Assembly (NCBI RefSeq): GCF_019050325.1 | Contig: NZ_VOMB01000020.1 | Coordinates: forward strand, 372,001 to 436,000 | From: [Mycobacterium] fortunisiensis | Lineage (GTDB): Bacteria; Actinomycetota; Actinomycetes; Mycobacteriales; Mycobacteriaceae | DNA: 64,000 nt | Reading direction: 5' to 3' | Part shown: in pieces, positions 16,555 through 24,361 of the stretch | Layout: every line of letters begins with the position of its first letter | How positions within the stretch are numbered: position 1 is the stretch's first letter | The notes under the pieces: generated by a model | The model's input: the letters and a program-made list of their open reading frames with translations, nothing else | Databases searched by the model: none | What the model was told of the DNA's origin: nothing | Position numbers and translations under genes: made by a program

Positions 16555-16840
16555 GTGGAGTTTGTGCCTGCTTTCCGTGTTCTCAAAACGGCCGGCTGCC
16601 GTCGTACTGTGGCCAGTTTACCGCTGGTCAACGACACGTCCCACTGGTTGTGCGGACCGCGGGCGTTGTCACGTTCACGACGGGCTTCGGCACCGACCGG
16701 ATTTCAGTGAAGCCACAGGTCAGGGTGATGGTGTCGCGGCACCAAACAGGTGAACGGAGGCCCCTCGAACCGCTGTTAAGCTCCGAAAGTCACATCTTGG
16801 GGCCAGTGCTCACACCACATTTCGGGGGGATCAAACAGTC

Positions 16841-18349
16841 ATGGCGAGGCATCACGGTCAGAGTAGTTCCCCTCGCGGCGGCGACTCCCGAAACAGCCAT
16901 GACGGCGGCAACTCGCACAACCGGCACGATGACGACGGTTCCGGCGGCGGATTGTTCAGCAAGCTCAAAGACTTCAAAGACAAAGCCGAGGGCATCTCCG
17001 ACATCGCCGGCGACGTCAAGTCGATTCTGGAGGGCGACCCGATGGGCGCCGTCAATCTCGTGTCCGACGGCGCCCAGTTGGCCCAGGAGTTCTTGCCCGC
17101 CTCGTACGCCACCCCGATCATCGCAGGCGGATTGACGACGCTGAACGTCATCTCCAAGACGCTGGGCTTCGGCAATCCCAACGCCGGCGACGACTTCAAC
17201 GAGGGCGCGACCGCGCTGCAGTCCACCGGCCGCGGCTTGGAGCAGGCCTACCCGAATTCGTGGGAGGGCAGCAGCTCCAGCGCCTACAGCGCGCAGAACT
17301 CCAAGCAGATCGACCGCACCTCGACGCTGATCAGCGCCGACAACAAGGTCATCTCGATCCTGACCACCGAGGCAGAGCAGGTCGCCAACACCCGCGAGAA
17401 CATGGACAACATCTCGGCGTACCTGGGCGCGGCGATTGTCCCGGCCATGGCCCTGATGGCGATCCCCATCGGCGGTGAGCCGGCGTCGCTGGCCTTCCAG
17501 GCGGCCGCCGTCGCCGCCGCGGGCGGCACCGCGGGAGTCACCATGGGCCAGATGATCTCCAACGCCCAGAGCAATTCCAGCCAGCTGCAGCAGGCGATCG
17601 CCCAGTACCAACAGGTCAGCAGCCAGGCGAAACTCGGCGGCGGATCGATGTCGGGAACGCCGAGCCCGCCCACCGGCGGCGCGCCCACCGGTGGGTCACC
17701 CAATGGAAGTTCACCCACCGGCGGCTCGCCCGGTGGTGGCACGCCGAGCGGCGGCGGTGGCACCTCAAGCGGTGGCGGCGGTACGTCCGGCGGCGGCGGC
17801 GCCTCGAGCGGAGGCGGCGGAAGCGCCGGCGGCGGTTCGCCCACGACCGGCGGCTCCGGCATGGCCGGCACGTCCGGTTCGGGAGCCGCATCGTCGGGCG
17901 GCGGCGCATCGTCGGGCGGCGCATCGGGCGGCTTGCCCAGCGGTCTGCTCAGCGGCCTGTCCGGCGGATCTGGATCGGGCGGCGGATCCGGCGGCCTGCT
18001 GGGGACGCTGGGAACGTTGGCCGGCCAAGTCACCCAGGCCGTCACGCAAGCCGTCAGCCAGGCCGAACAAGCCCAGCAGGCTGAACAGGCCCAGCAAGCC
18101 GAACAGGCCGACCAGGCCCAGCAACTCGATCCCAACGCGGCCCCGAACGCCGACACCCAGGGTGAGCCCGCCGAGGAGTGGGTCGGCGGCACTGCCGAGC
18201 AGGGCGCCGGCGGAGCCGGGAGTGACGCCGGCGGTGAGCGAGCACCCAGCCACATCGCCGTCGGCTTCGACGCCGAGAGCCGGGCCGGGCACGTTAGCCT
18301 CGGCGCCACCACCTCGACTGCCACCCCGCTCACCACGCGCGAAGCCTGA
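16841..18349 (+). CDS. EspA/EspE-like type VII secretion substrate with long Gly/Ser-rich region
   Basis: 502 residues. After a polar N-terminus (about 1-35), residues 36-250 form a helical domain with a WxG motif (W141-E-G in QAYPNSWEGSSSSAYSAQNS) and hydrophobic stretches (AIVPAMALMAIPIGGEP), the pattern of the EspA/EspE family. Residues about 260-390 are low-complexity Gly/Ser/Pro/Thr. A Gln-rich tract built on AEQAQQ follows near 405-425, then an acidic tail with GERAPSHIAVGFDAES. Two downstream genes look like EspC and EspD, so this is read as an espACD-type operon. The host role is unknown; export would need an ESX-1-type machine encoded elsewhere. ATG 16841 follows a GGGGGG Shine-Dalgarno. 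Confidence 0.75.
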   Translation: MARHHGQSSSPRGGDSRNSHDGGNSHNRHDDDGSGGGLFSKLKDFKDKAEGISDIAGDVKSILEGDPMGAVNLVSDGAQLAQEFLPASYATPIIAGGLTTLNVISKTLGFGNPNAGDDFNEGATALQSTGRGLEQAYPNSWEGSSSSAYSAQNSKQIDRTSTLISADNKVISILTTEAEQVANTRENMDNISAYLGAAIVPAMALMAIPIGGEPASLAFQAAAVAAAGGTAGVTMGQMISNAQSNSSQLQQAIAQYQQVSSQAKLGGGSMSGTPSPPTGGAPTGGSPNGSSPTGGSPGGGTPSGGGGTSSGGGGTSGGGGASSGGGGSAGGGSPTTGGSGMAGTSGSGAASSGGGASSGGASGGLPSGLLSGLSGGSGSGGGSGGLLGTLGTLAGQVTQAVTQAVSQAEQAQQAEQAQQAEQADQAQQLDPNAAPNADTQGEPAEEWVGGTAEQGAGGAGSDAGGERAPSHIAVGFDAESRAGHVSLGATTSTATPLTTREA

Positions 18350-18369
18350 CCCGAAGAAGGAACTCACCC

Positions 18370-18693
18370 ATGTCCACTCCATTACAGGTGCAAACGTCCG
18401 AGGTTCGCGATCTGTCCAGCAAGCAGCTGTCGGCCGCCGAGGGATACGCATCGACCATCGGGGCCACCAGCAGCGCCAGCATGTCCGTTCTGGTCACCCA
18501 TGGGGTGGTGTGTTCGGGCACCGCGATGGCGCTCTCGACAGTCAATTCCGCTCGAGTTGCCGCGGTCACCGCGATGCAGTCGGTGTCCAGCGATCTTGCC
18601 GAAAACCTGGAGACCGCGGCGTCGCAGTACGACCGGGTCGACGCCCAAGGGCAGTGCAGCATCGATGCCCAGATGCATCCGGGCGGCAGCTGA
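18370..18693 (+). CDS. EspC-like type VII secreted protein
   Basis: A protein of 107 residues with the layout of EspC: a helical first half (VQTSEVRDLSSKQLSAAEGY), a conserved-looking THGVVCSG, which corresponds to THGPYCS in EspC, and a second helix ending in the type VII export signal YxxxD (YDRVD at about residues 87-91). No classical signal peptide is present. It lies 20 nt after the espA-like gene and its TGA overlaps the next ATG by one base (TGATG), indicating translational coupling of all three genes. In tuberculosis EspA and EspC are co-secreted with ESX-1 substrates, and the same pairing is inferred here. Confidence 0.8.
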   Translation: MSTPLQVQTSEVRDLSSKQLSAAEGYASTIGATSSASMSVLVTHGVVCSGTAMALSTVNSARVAAVTAMQSVSSDLAENLETAASQYDRVDAQGQCSIDAQMHPGGS

Positions 18694-19289
18694 TGCCGGG
18701 CGGATGGGACGACGACGGCGACGACGACTTTTTCGACGATGGCATGGATGGGCTGGACTTCGACGGTCCAGCCCAGTCGGATGACGACTGGTCTGGTCTG
18801 GACGCGCTCGACGAGCCGCAGACCCGCGCCGAGGCCGACTCCGAACTCTCCGGTTGGGATGCCGCCCCCGATTATCCGGCCGCCCAAACCGACCCGGGGC
18901 CAGTCGATTTCGACGTCTTCGGGGAGCAGCCCGAGGCTGCCGAGGAGCCGGGTCCGCAGGCGCTGTTCACGGTCGCGCATCCGTCGAACCTGCTCAGCGT
19001 GACCGCGTCCATCAGCGGCGGGATCTATACGGTCGATTTGTCGCCCGAGGTGGCCACGCTGGGCGAAAGCCAACTGGCCCAGACCATCAAGGCGACTGCC
19101 GAACTGGCCAGCTTGAAAGGACGTTCAGTCCAGTACGCCCTGATCTATGAGTTGATGAGCAGCCAGGGTATCGACGGTGCGGCCGTCACCCAGTATCTCG
19201 ACCACGACATCGGGTTGCCCACTCCGCAGCAGGCCGCCGACGCCGAGGCCGAGGCCGTCTCGCAGTACCTGCGCGAGACGCACGGCTGA
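18693..19289 (+). CDS. EspD-like protein
   Basis: 198 residues. The first 90 are strongly acidic (GWDDDGDDDFFDDGMDGLDF) with tryptophans, as in EspD/EspH. The C-terminal domain (about 95-198) begins ALFTVAHPSNLLSVTASISG and contains GESQLAQTIKATAELASLKG and VQYALIYELMSSQG, aligning well by eye with EspD segments (ALFTVTNPP, SESQLASEI, SAQYAFIL). The start is the ATG sharing its A with the previous stop; an upstream reading in the same frame is only a shadow of the Gly-rich gene. EspD stabilises EspA and EspC levels in tuberculosis, and a chaperone-like role is inferred. It converges on rsmE with an 18-nt gap. Confidence 0.8.
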   Translation: MPGGWDDDGDDDFFDDGMDGLDFDGPAQSDDDWSGLDALDEPQTRAEADSELSGWDAAPDYPAAQTDPGPVDFDVFGEQPEAAEEPGPQALFTVAHPSNLLSVTASISGGIYTVDLSPEVATLGESQLAQTIKATAELASLKGRSVQYALIYELMSSQGIDGAAVTQYLDHDIGLPTPQQAADAEAEAVSQYLRETHG

Positions 19290-19307
19290 GCACCGGCGAC
19301 CGGCGCG

Positions 19308-20057
19308 CTAAATCTCCCAGCGTGCGGTCAACGCACCGATGGCGCCCAGCGCCACAGCCGCTGCCGTCGAGGTGCGCAGCACTGTCGGGCCCAGCCGGAC
19401 GGCCTCGGCGCCGGCGGCGGTGAGCGCAGCGATCTCCTCGTCGGCGATCCCACCTTCGGGCCCCACGATGAGCATCAGCGAATCAGCTTGGGCCAGCGGC
19501 AGTTCGGCAAACGGTTCGGTGGCCGACTCGTGCAGAACCAGCACCACTGCCCCACCCGCCACCGCGTCGGCGACCCGTCGGCTCAGCGCGGGCGTGGTGA
19601 TCAGCCCCTGCACCGCCGGGACGTGAGCGCGCCGCGACTGGCGGGCCGCCGACCGTGCCACCGCTTCCCAGCGCCGCAGCCCCTTGTCCACCTTGGGGCC
19701 GTCCCACCGGGCCACGCAGCGCGCGGCCTGCCACGCGAGGAACGCGTCGGCACCGGCTTCGGTGGCCAGCTCGACGGCCAACTCGGAGCGGTCGGATTTC
19801 GGTAGCGCCTGCACCACGGTGACCGTCGGTGAAGGCGGTGCGACGTCGAGCCGTTGCCGCACCCGCGCCGACAACCGGCCCTTGGCGGTCTCCTCGACGA
19901 CACAGTGGGCCAGCGCCCCGGCACCGTCGCTCAAGTCGAGAGATTCCCCGACCCGGATCCGGCGCACGTTGGCCGCGTGGAATCCCTCGTCGCCGTCGAC
20001 GACAGCGAGTTCTCCCTCGCCCGGCAGCGCGTCGACGTAGAAAAGCGCCGCGCTCAC
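19308..20057 (-). CDS. rsmE: 16S rRNA (uracil-1498-N3)-methyltransferase RsmE
   Basis: SPOUT-class methyltransferase that modifies U1498 of 16S rRNA. The 249 residues show the N-terminal PUA-like part (HAANVRRIRVGESLDLSDGA) and the knotted SAM-binding core: VQALPKSDRSELAVELATEA, the conserved RWDGPKVDKGLRRWEAVARS, SLMLIVGPEGGIADEEI, and the C-terminal RLGPTVLRTSTAAAVALGAI. It sits 17 nt after dnaJ2 in the order hrcA-dnaJ2-rsmE, a linkage common in Actinobacteria. It begins with a GTG. Confidence 0.95.
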   Translation of the reverse strand: MSAALFYVDALPGEGELAVVDGDEGFHAANVRRIRVGESLDLSDGAGALAHCVVEETAKGRLSARVRQRLDVAPPSPTVTVVQALPKSDRSELAVELATEAGADAFLAWQAARCVARWDGPKVDKGLRRWEAVARSAARQSRRAHVPAVQGLITTPALSRRVADAVAGGAVVLVLHESATEPFAELPLAQADSLMLIVGPEGGIADEEIAALTAAGAEAVRLGPTVLRTSTAAAVALGAIGALTARWEI

Positions 20058-20074
20058 GGTGTCAGCTCACCGTC

Positions 20075-21220
20075 TCAACGGCCGGTGAAGGTCTCGCGCA
20101 GCCGGCTGAACAGGCCGCCGGAGCCCGCCGAGGCCTGCGTCGAGCGCACCTCGGCGACGTCGCGGCTGCGGTTCTCCTTCAACTTGCGCAGCAGATCGGC
20201 GTCGGTGTTGTCCAGTCGAGACGGCACCACCACGTCGACGTGGGCGTGCAGGTCACCGCGCACCCCGGAACGCAGGTGCGGCATACCGTGGCCACGCAGT
20301 GTGGTCACCGCCCCGGGCTGGGTGCCCGCCGGGATCGTGAGCTCGGTCGGCCCGTCGAGGATCGCGTCGACGGTGACGGTGGTGCCCAGTGCCGCGTCGA
20401 CCATGGGCACCGAGATGGTGCAGTGCAAATCGTCGCCGTCCCGGACGAACGTCTCGTGTTGTTTCTCGTGCACCTCGACGTACAGGTCGCCCGCGGGCCC
20501 GCCGCCGGGGCCGACCTCACCCTGAGCGGCCAGACGCACCCGCATCCCGTCGCCGACGCCGGCCGGGATCTTGACGCTGATCTCACGGCGGGCGCGCACC
20601 CGGCCGTCCCCACCGCACCGGTTGCACGGGTCCGGGATGACCTCGCCGATGCCGCCACACACCGGGCACGGACGGGTGGTCATGACCTGGCCCAGCAGCG
20701 AGCGCTGCACGGTCTGGATCTCGCCGCGGCCGTCACAGGTGTCACAGGTGACCGGGGTGGAATTGCCGTTGGTGCCCTTGCCCTGGCACAGATCGCACAG
20801 CACGGCGGTGTCCACGGTCACCTGCTTGGTCACGCCGGTGGCGCACTCGGCCAGGTCCAGGCGCATCCGCAGGAGCGAATCCGAACCGGGGCGCACCCGG
20901 CCGATCGGCCCACGCGAGGCACTCCCGCCGCCGAAGAACGCTTCGAAGACGTCCCCCAGGCCACCGAACCCGCTGAATCCGTTGGCGCCACCACCGCCCA
21001 CCGACTCCATCGGGTCGCCGCCCATGTCGACGATGCGCCGCTTCTCCGGATCCGAGAGCACCTCGTAGGCGACCTGGATCTCGGTGAACCGGCTCTGTGC
21101 TTCCTCATCCGGGTTGACGTCGGGGTGCAGCTCACGTGCCAACCGCCGGTAGGCGCGCTTGATCTCCGAATCACTCGCGCCTTTGCTCACTCCGAGCAAG
21201 CCGTAATAATCGCGTGCCAC
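20075..21220 (-). CDS. dnaJ2: Chaperone protein DnaJ (DnaJ2)
   Basis: DnaK cochaperone, 381 residues. The J-domain occupies about 1-70 with the HPD motif (ELHPDVNPDEEAQ). A Gly/Phe-rich linker (GGGGANGFSGFGGLGDVFEA) follows. The zinc-finger domain has four CxxCxGxG repeats (CDLCQGKG, CDTCDGRG, CPVCGGIG, CNRCGGDG). Substrate-binding beta domains and a C-terminal dimerisation part complete a class A DnaJ. It lies downstream of the heat-shock repressor gene hrcA (about 65 nt after its stop). A second dnaJ next to dnaK is expected elsewhere in the genome, hence the symbol. Confidence 0.96.
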   Translation of the reverse strand: MARDYYGLLGVSKGASDSEIKRAYRRLARELHPDVNPDEEAQSRFTEIQVAYEVLSDPEKRRIVDMGGDPMESVGGGGANGFSGFGGLGDVFEAFFGGGSASRGPIGRVRPGSDSLLRMRLDLAECATGVTKQVTVDTAVLCDLCQGKGTNGNSTPVTCDTCDGRGEIQTVQRSLLGQVMTTRPCPVCGGIGEVIPDPCNRCGGDGRVRARREISVKIPAGVGDGMRVRLAAQGEVGPGGGPAGDLYVEVHEKQHETFVRDGDDLHCTISVPMVDAALGTTVTVDAILDGPTELTIPAGTQPGAVTTLRGHGMPHLRSGVRGDLHAHVDVVVPSRLDNTDADLLRKLKENRSRDVAEVRSTQASAGSGGLFSRLRETFTGR

Positions 21221-21285
21221 GCTGATCTGCCTGACCTTTCCATGCCGGGTTTCCCGGCTGTCTCAACGAATGCTTACCGGGTGCC

Positions 21286-22317
21286 TTACCGAGTACCGAG
21301 GACTTCGCCGATGTAGAGCGCGACCGCCGCCACATTGGCGATCGTCCCCGGGTAGTCCATTCGGGTCGGACCCACCACACCCATGCCGCCGTACACCTTG
21401 CCCGAGCTGCCGTAGGCGGTGCTCACCACCGATGTTCCCAGCATCTGTTCGGCCTCGGTTTCGTGACCGATCCGCACGGTGACCTTGCCCGCCTCCTGCT
21501 GGGCGGCCAACAACCGCAGCACCACGACCTGCTCCTCCAGCGCCTCCAGCACCGATCGCAGCGACCCACCGAAGTCGGCGGTGTTGCGGGTCAGGTTGGC
21601 GGTGCCGCCGAGCAACAATCGTTCCTCGGTGTGCTCGACGAGCGTTTCGACCAGGACCGTCGCCGACCGGCCGACCGCATCGGCCAGTGCCCCCTGCCCG
21701 TTGAGATGGCTGGCCAGATCGCTCACGGCGATCGACGCGGCGCTGATGGGTTTACCTTCCAGCGCCTGCCCCAGCATCTCGCGCAGTTTGGACAGCTCCT
21801 GCTCGTCGATCGCATCGCCGAGTTCGACGATGCGCTGGTCCACCCGGCCCGAATCGGTGATGACCACCAACAGCAGCCGGGCCGGGGTCAGCGCCACCAC
21901 TTCGAGGTGACGCACCGCCGAGGTGGACAGGGTCGGGTACTGCACGATCGCGACCTGCCGGGTCAGCTGCGCCAGCAGCCGGACCGCACGGCGCAGCACG
22001 TCGTCCAGGTCCACGCCGGATTCCAGGAAGGACAGGATGGCCCGGCGCTCCGACGACGACAGCGGCTTGACGTTGTCGATCCGGTCGACGAACTCGCGGT
22101 ACCCCTTCTCCGTGGGCACCCGTCCGGAGCTGGTGTGCGGCTGGGTGATGTAGCCCTCCGCCTCCAGCACCGCCATGTCATTTCGCACCGTGGCACTCGA
22201 CACACCCAGGTTGTGCCGCTCGACCAGGGTCTTGGAGCCGATCGGCTCCTTGGTGGCCACGAAGTCGGCGACGATGGCGCGCAGCACATCCAAACGACGT
22301 TCGTCGGCACTCCCCAC
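21286..22317 (-). CDS. hrcA: Heat-inducible transcription repressor HrcA
   Basis: Repressor of groEL-type heat-shock genes through CIRCE operators, working with GroEL. The 343-residue protein has an N-terminal winged helix (GVSSATVRNDMAVLEAEGYI, QPHTSSGRVPTEKGYREFVD) and a GAF-like core. I chose the GTG at 22315-22317 (VGSADERRLDVLRAIVADFV), because the tuberculosis protein begins at the same residue and the extra upstream codons are unconserved. No CIRCE inverted repeat (TTAGCACTC-N9-GAGTGCTAA) is visible in front of it, so it does not appear to autoregulate that way. Confidence 0.95.
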   Translation of the reverse strand: MGSADERRLDVLRAIVADFVATKEPIGSKTLVERHNLGVSSATVRNDMAVLEAEGYITQPHTSSGRVPTEKGYREFVDRIDNVKPLSSSERRAILSFLESGVDLDDVLRRAVRLLAQLTRQVAIVQYPTLSTSAVRHLEVVALTPARLLLVVITDSGRVDQRIVELGDAIDEQELSKLREMLGQALEGKPISAASIAVSDLASHLNGQGALADAVGRSATVLVETLVEHTEERLLLGGTANLTRNTADFGGSLRSVLEALEEQVVVLRLLAAQQEAGKVTVRIGHETEAEQMLGTSVVSTAYGSSGKVYGGMGVVGPTRMDYPGTIANVAAVALYIGEVLGTR

Positions 22318-22523
22318 CTGTTCACCTACCCTTCGCAGCAGCAACGCGTCTGTTTCGCCCGGTCCATTTTACTGACCAGCAGCAGGTTCACCGACGCCGC
22401 CGGGATGTCGGGCATCAACGCACCGGCGGCGTACCCGCTCTGGTAATCGCGCGCGAGAGTACTAGCCTAGGCAACCATGCCGATGGCCACACCGCGGAGA
22501 GCTGCGACGGACGCGGGTCGGCG

Positions 22524-22838
22524 ATGATCTTCAAGGGTGTCCAGGAGGGCAAGCCGTATCCCGAGCACGGGCTGTCCTACCGGGACTGGTCCCGCATCCC
22601 GCCACGTCAGCTGCGCCTCGACGAGCTGGTCACCACCACCACGGTGCTGGCGCTGGACCGGCTGTTGTCCGAGGACTCCACCTTCTACGGCGACCTGTTC
22701 CCGCACGCCGTGAAGTGGCGCGGCGACATCTACCTGGAAGACGGCCTGCACCGGGCGGTGCGCGCGGCGCTGCGCAACCGCACCATCCTGCACGCCCGGC
22801 TGTTCGACATGGACGCGCTGGCGCCCAGCCCGGCCTGA
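22524..22838 (+). CDS. Conserved hypothetical protein (Rv2375-like)
   Basis: Unrecognised 104-residue protein conserved at this place in mycobacteria, between hrcA and the mycobactin genes. It is rich in charged and aromatic residues (EGKPYPEHGLSYRDWSRIPP, YGDLFPHAVKWRGDIYLEDG) and has no signal peptide or membrane helix. The central LVTTTTVLALDRLLSEDSTF and C-terminal GLHRAVRAALRNRTILHARL look helical and faintly resemble ParB/Srx-like folds, but this is weak. The ATG at 22524 gives the expected start; the upstream ATG at 22477 is out of frame. It converges on mbtH. Confidence 0.8.
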   Translation: MIFKGVQEGKPYPEHGLSYRDWSRIPPRQLRLDELVTTTTVLALDRLLSEDSTFYGDLFPHAVKWRGDIYLEDGLHRAVRAALRNRTILHARLFDMDALAPSPA

Positions 22839-22869
22839 CGCTCGCCGCCCGGGTCTAGCCGGGCCGGGC

Positions 22870-23082
22870 TCAGTTGCTCATCGCCGCGCGCAGGCTGCGG
22901 GGCCGCAGGTCGGTCCAGTTCTGCTCGACGTAGTCCAGGCACTCGGCCCGGGCCGCCGCGCCGAAGGCCACCCGCCAGCCGGCCGGCACATCGGCGAACG
23001 CCGGCCACAGGCTGTGCTGGTCCTCCTCGTTGACCAGGACATAGAACGTGCCGTTCTCGTCATCGAACGGATTGGAACTCAT
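22870..23082 (-). CDS. mbtH: MbtH-family adenylation-domain activator
   Basis: Founding member of the MbtH-like proteins, 70 residues, which bind NRPS adenylation domains and keep them soluble and active. The signature is complete: NPFDDENGTFYVLVNEEDQH, SLWPAFADVPAGWRV and the C-terminal YVEQNWTDLRPRSL, including the conserved tryptophans. The start is the ATG at 23080-23082 (MSSNPFDD); the TTG before it is less likely. It overlaps the 3' end of mbtG by 23 nt and is the last gene of the mycobactin operon. Likely clients are the A domains of MbtB, MbtE and MbtF. Confidence 0.97.
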   Translation of the reverse strand: MSSNPFDDENGTFYVLVNEEDQHSLWPAFADVPAGWRVAFGAAARAECLDYVEQNWTDLRPRSLRAAMSN

Positions 23083-24361
23083 CAAGTCTCCTCATCGAAG
23101 GGTGGGCCAGGTCCGCACCGAGCACCCGGTCGGACAACAGGCCGAGACAACTCAGGTTCGGGAAGCCCGGGCCCTGGGTGAGCCCGGCCAGTCCCGGCAG
23201 GAACAATTTGGGAAACACATCGGTCAGGGCCAGATCGTGACCGATGTTCTCCTGCAACGAATCACTGCTCAGCGGCCCGCCCAGGCCCAGCTCCAGCAGG
23301 TCAAGGGCGTCCTGGCTGAACAGCGGGGCGAACCACAACGCGTCGGCGCCGGATCCGTCGATCACCAGGTCGAAGCCGTGCACGGTCTCGACGGCTTCAC
23401 CGCCGGTGTTCGTCGACAGGGTCAACCGGATCCGGCCGTCCCGGGCCACCGCGTGTGCCACCCGGCCGCGCAGGTGCCGGATCCGGTCATCGGCCAACAG
23501 CGCTTCCTGCACCCGGGCCGAGAACACGCCACGATCGGTGCGGGCCAGCGCGTCTCGCCGCTCGGCCAGCGTCAGGCCGGTCCAGCCGGTCGGATCCGAG
23601 AACAGGGTGTTCTCGAAGAATCCCTCACCGCGGGTGAACAGGGTGACCGTCGGCGAGATCACCGTGATCGTCGAAACCCGGTGCCGGAACAACTCGTTGA
23701 GCATCGACGCGGCCGTCTCGCCGCCCCCGATCACCGCCACCCGCTCGGCGGTGATGACCTCGTGCTTGCCGGCCTGATGCCAGAACTGCGCGATCGACAT
23801 CACCCGCGGATTACCCGGCAGCACCGAGCGTTCGGCCTGCCCGGGCCCGGTGATCATCAGGCCGTCGGCGCCGACCGTGTCCTCCGCGATGTGCAGCTGC
23901 CACCGGTGTGTGTCGCCGTCGACCGAGATGCGTTCCACCTCACCGGAAACCACGTTCATGCCGATGTCGTCGGCGACCCAGGCCAGGTACTGGCTCCAGC
24001 GCTTGTGGGTGGGCGCGGGCCGGCCCCGGTCCACCCATTCGGCGAATCCACCGGTGGCGATGAGGTAGGACTGCCAGCTGTGCCGGGTCATCCGCTCGTC
24101 GAGTTCGGCGTTACGCCGTGGCACCAGCGACGACCGGTAGGGGAAGCCGACGTCCTTCTCGGGCCCGGTGCCCAGCCGATGGTTACCGTCGGTCCAGCCG
24201 CCGACGGCCTGCCAGTTGGCGGCGACCCCGGCGCGTTCGACGGCGACGACCTCGGGCGCGGGCAGGCCCATGGCCCGCAACTCGGCGGCTTTGGCGGCCA
24301 CCGCAATGGCCTTGGGCCCGGCACCGATGACGGCCAGCGCCGGGGTGGATGGGGCGGTCAT
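23060..24361 (-). CDS. mbtG: L-lysine N6-monooxygenase MbtG
   Basis: Flavin-dependent hydroxylase that makes the N6-hydroxylysine hydroxamate groups of mycobactin. The 433 residues have an N-terminal FAD motif (VIGAGPKAIAVAAKAAELRA), the substrate/FAD segment VPRRNAELDERMTRHSWQSY, an NADPH-binding motif (ERVAVIGGGETAASMLNELF) and the C-terminal LFLPGLAGLTQGPGFPNLSC. The ATG at 24359-24361 overlaps the mbtF stop by 4 nt; the longer reading upstream is a shadow of mbtF. Whether it acts on free lysine or on the finished siderophore cannot be read from sequence. Confidence 0.95.
   Translation of the reverse strand: MTAPSTPALAVIGAGPKAIAVAAKAAELRAMGLPAPEVVAVERAGVAANWQAVGGWTDGNHRLGTGPEKDVGFPYRSSLVPRRNAELDERMTRHSWQSYLIATGGFAEWVDRGRPAPTHKRWSQYLAWVADDIGMNVVSGEVERISVDGDTHRWQLHIAEDTVGADGLMITGPGQAERSVLPGNPRVMSIAQFWHQAGKHEVITAERVAVIGGGETAASMLNELFRHRVSTITVISPTVTLFTRGEGFFENTLFSDPTGWTGLTLAERRDALARTDRGVFSARVQEALLADDRIRHLRGRVAHAVARDGRIRLTLSTNTGGEAVETVHGFDLVIDGSGADALWFAPLFSQDALDLLELGLGGPLSSDSLQENIGHDLALTDVFPKLFLPGLAGLTQGPGFPNLSCLGLLSDRVLGADLAHPSMRRLDEFQSVR

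Noticed and set aside
16555..16840. Hidden gene or riboswitch between phoH and the espA-like gene
   Set aside because: No frame with plausible start and composition, and no clear conserved fold by eye; treated as a divergent promoter region.
22318..22523. CIRCE operator for hrcA
   Set aside because: Searched by eye for TTAGCACTC-N9-GAGTGCTAA. Only a weak GAGAGTACTAG half-like string is seen near 22460, so no CIRCE is called.
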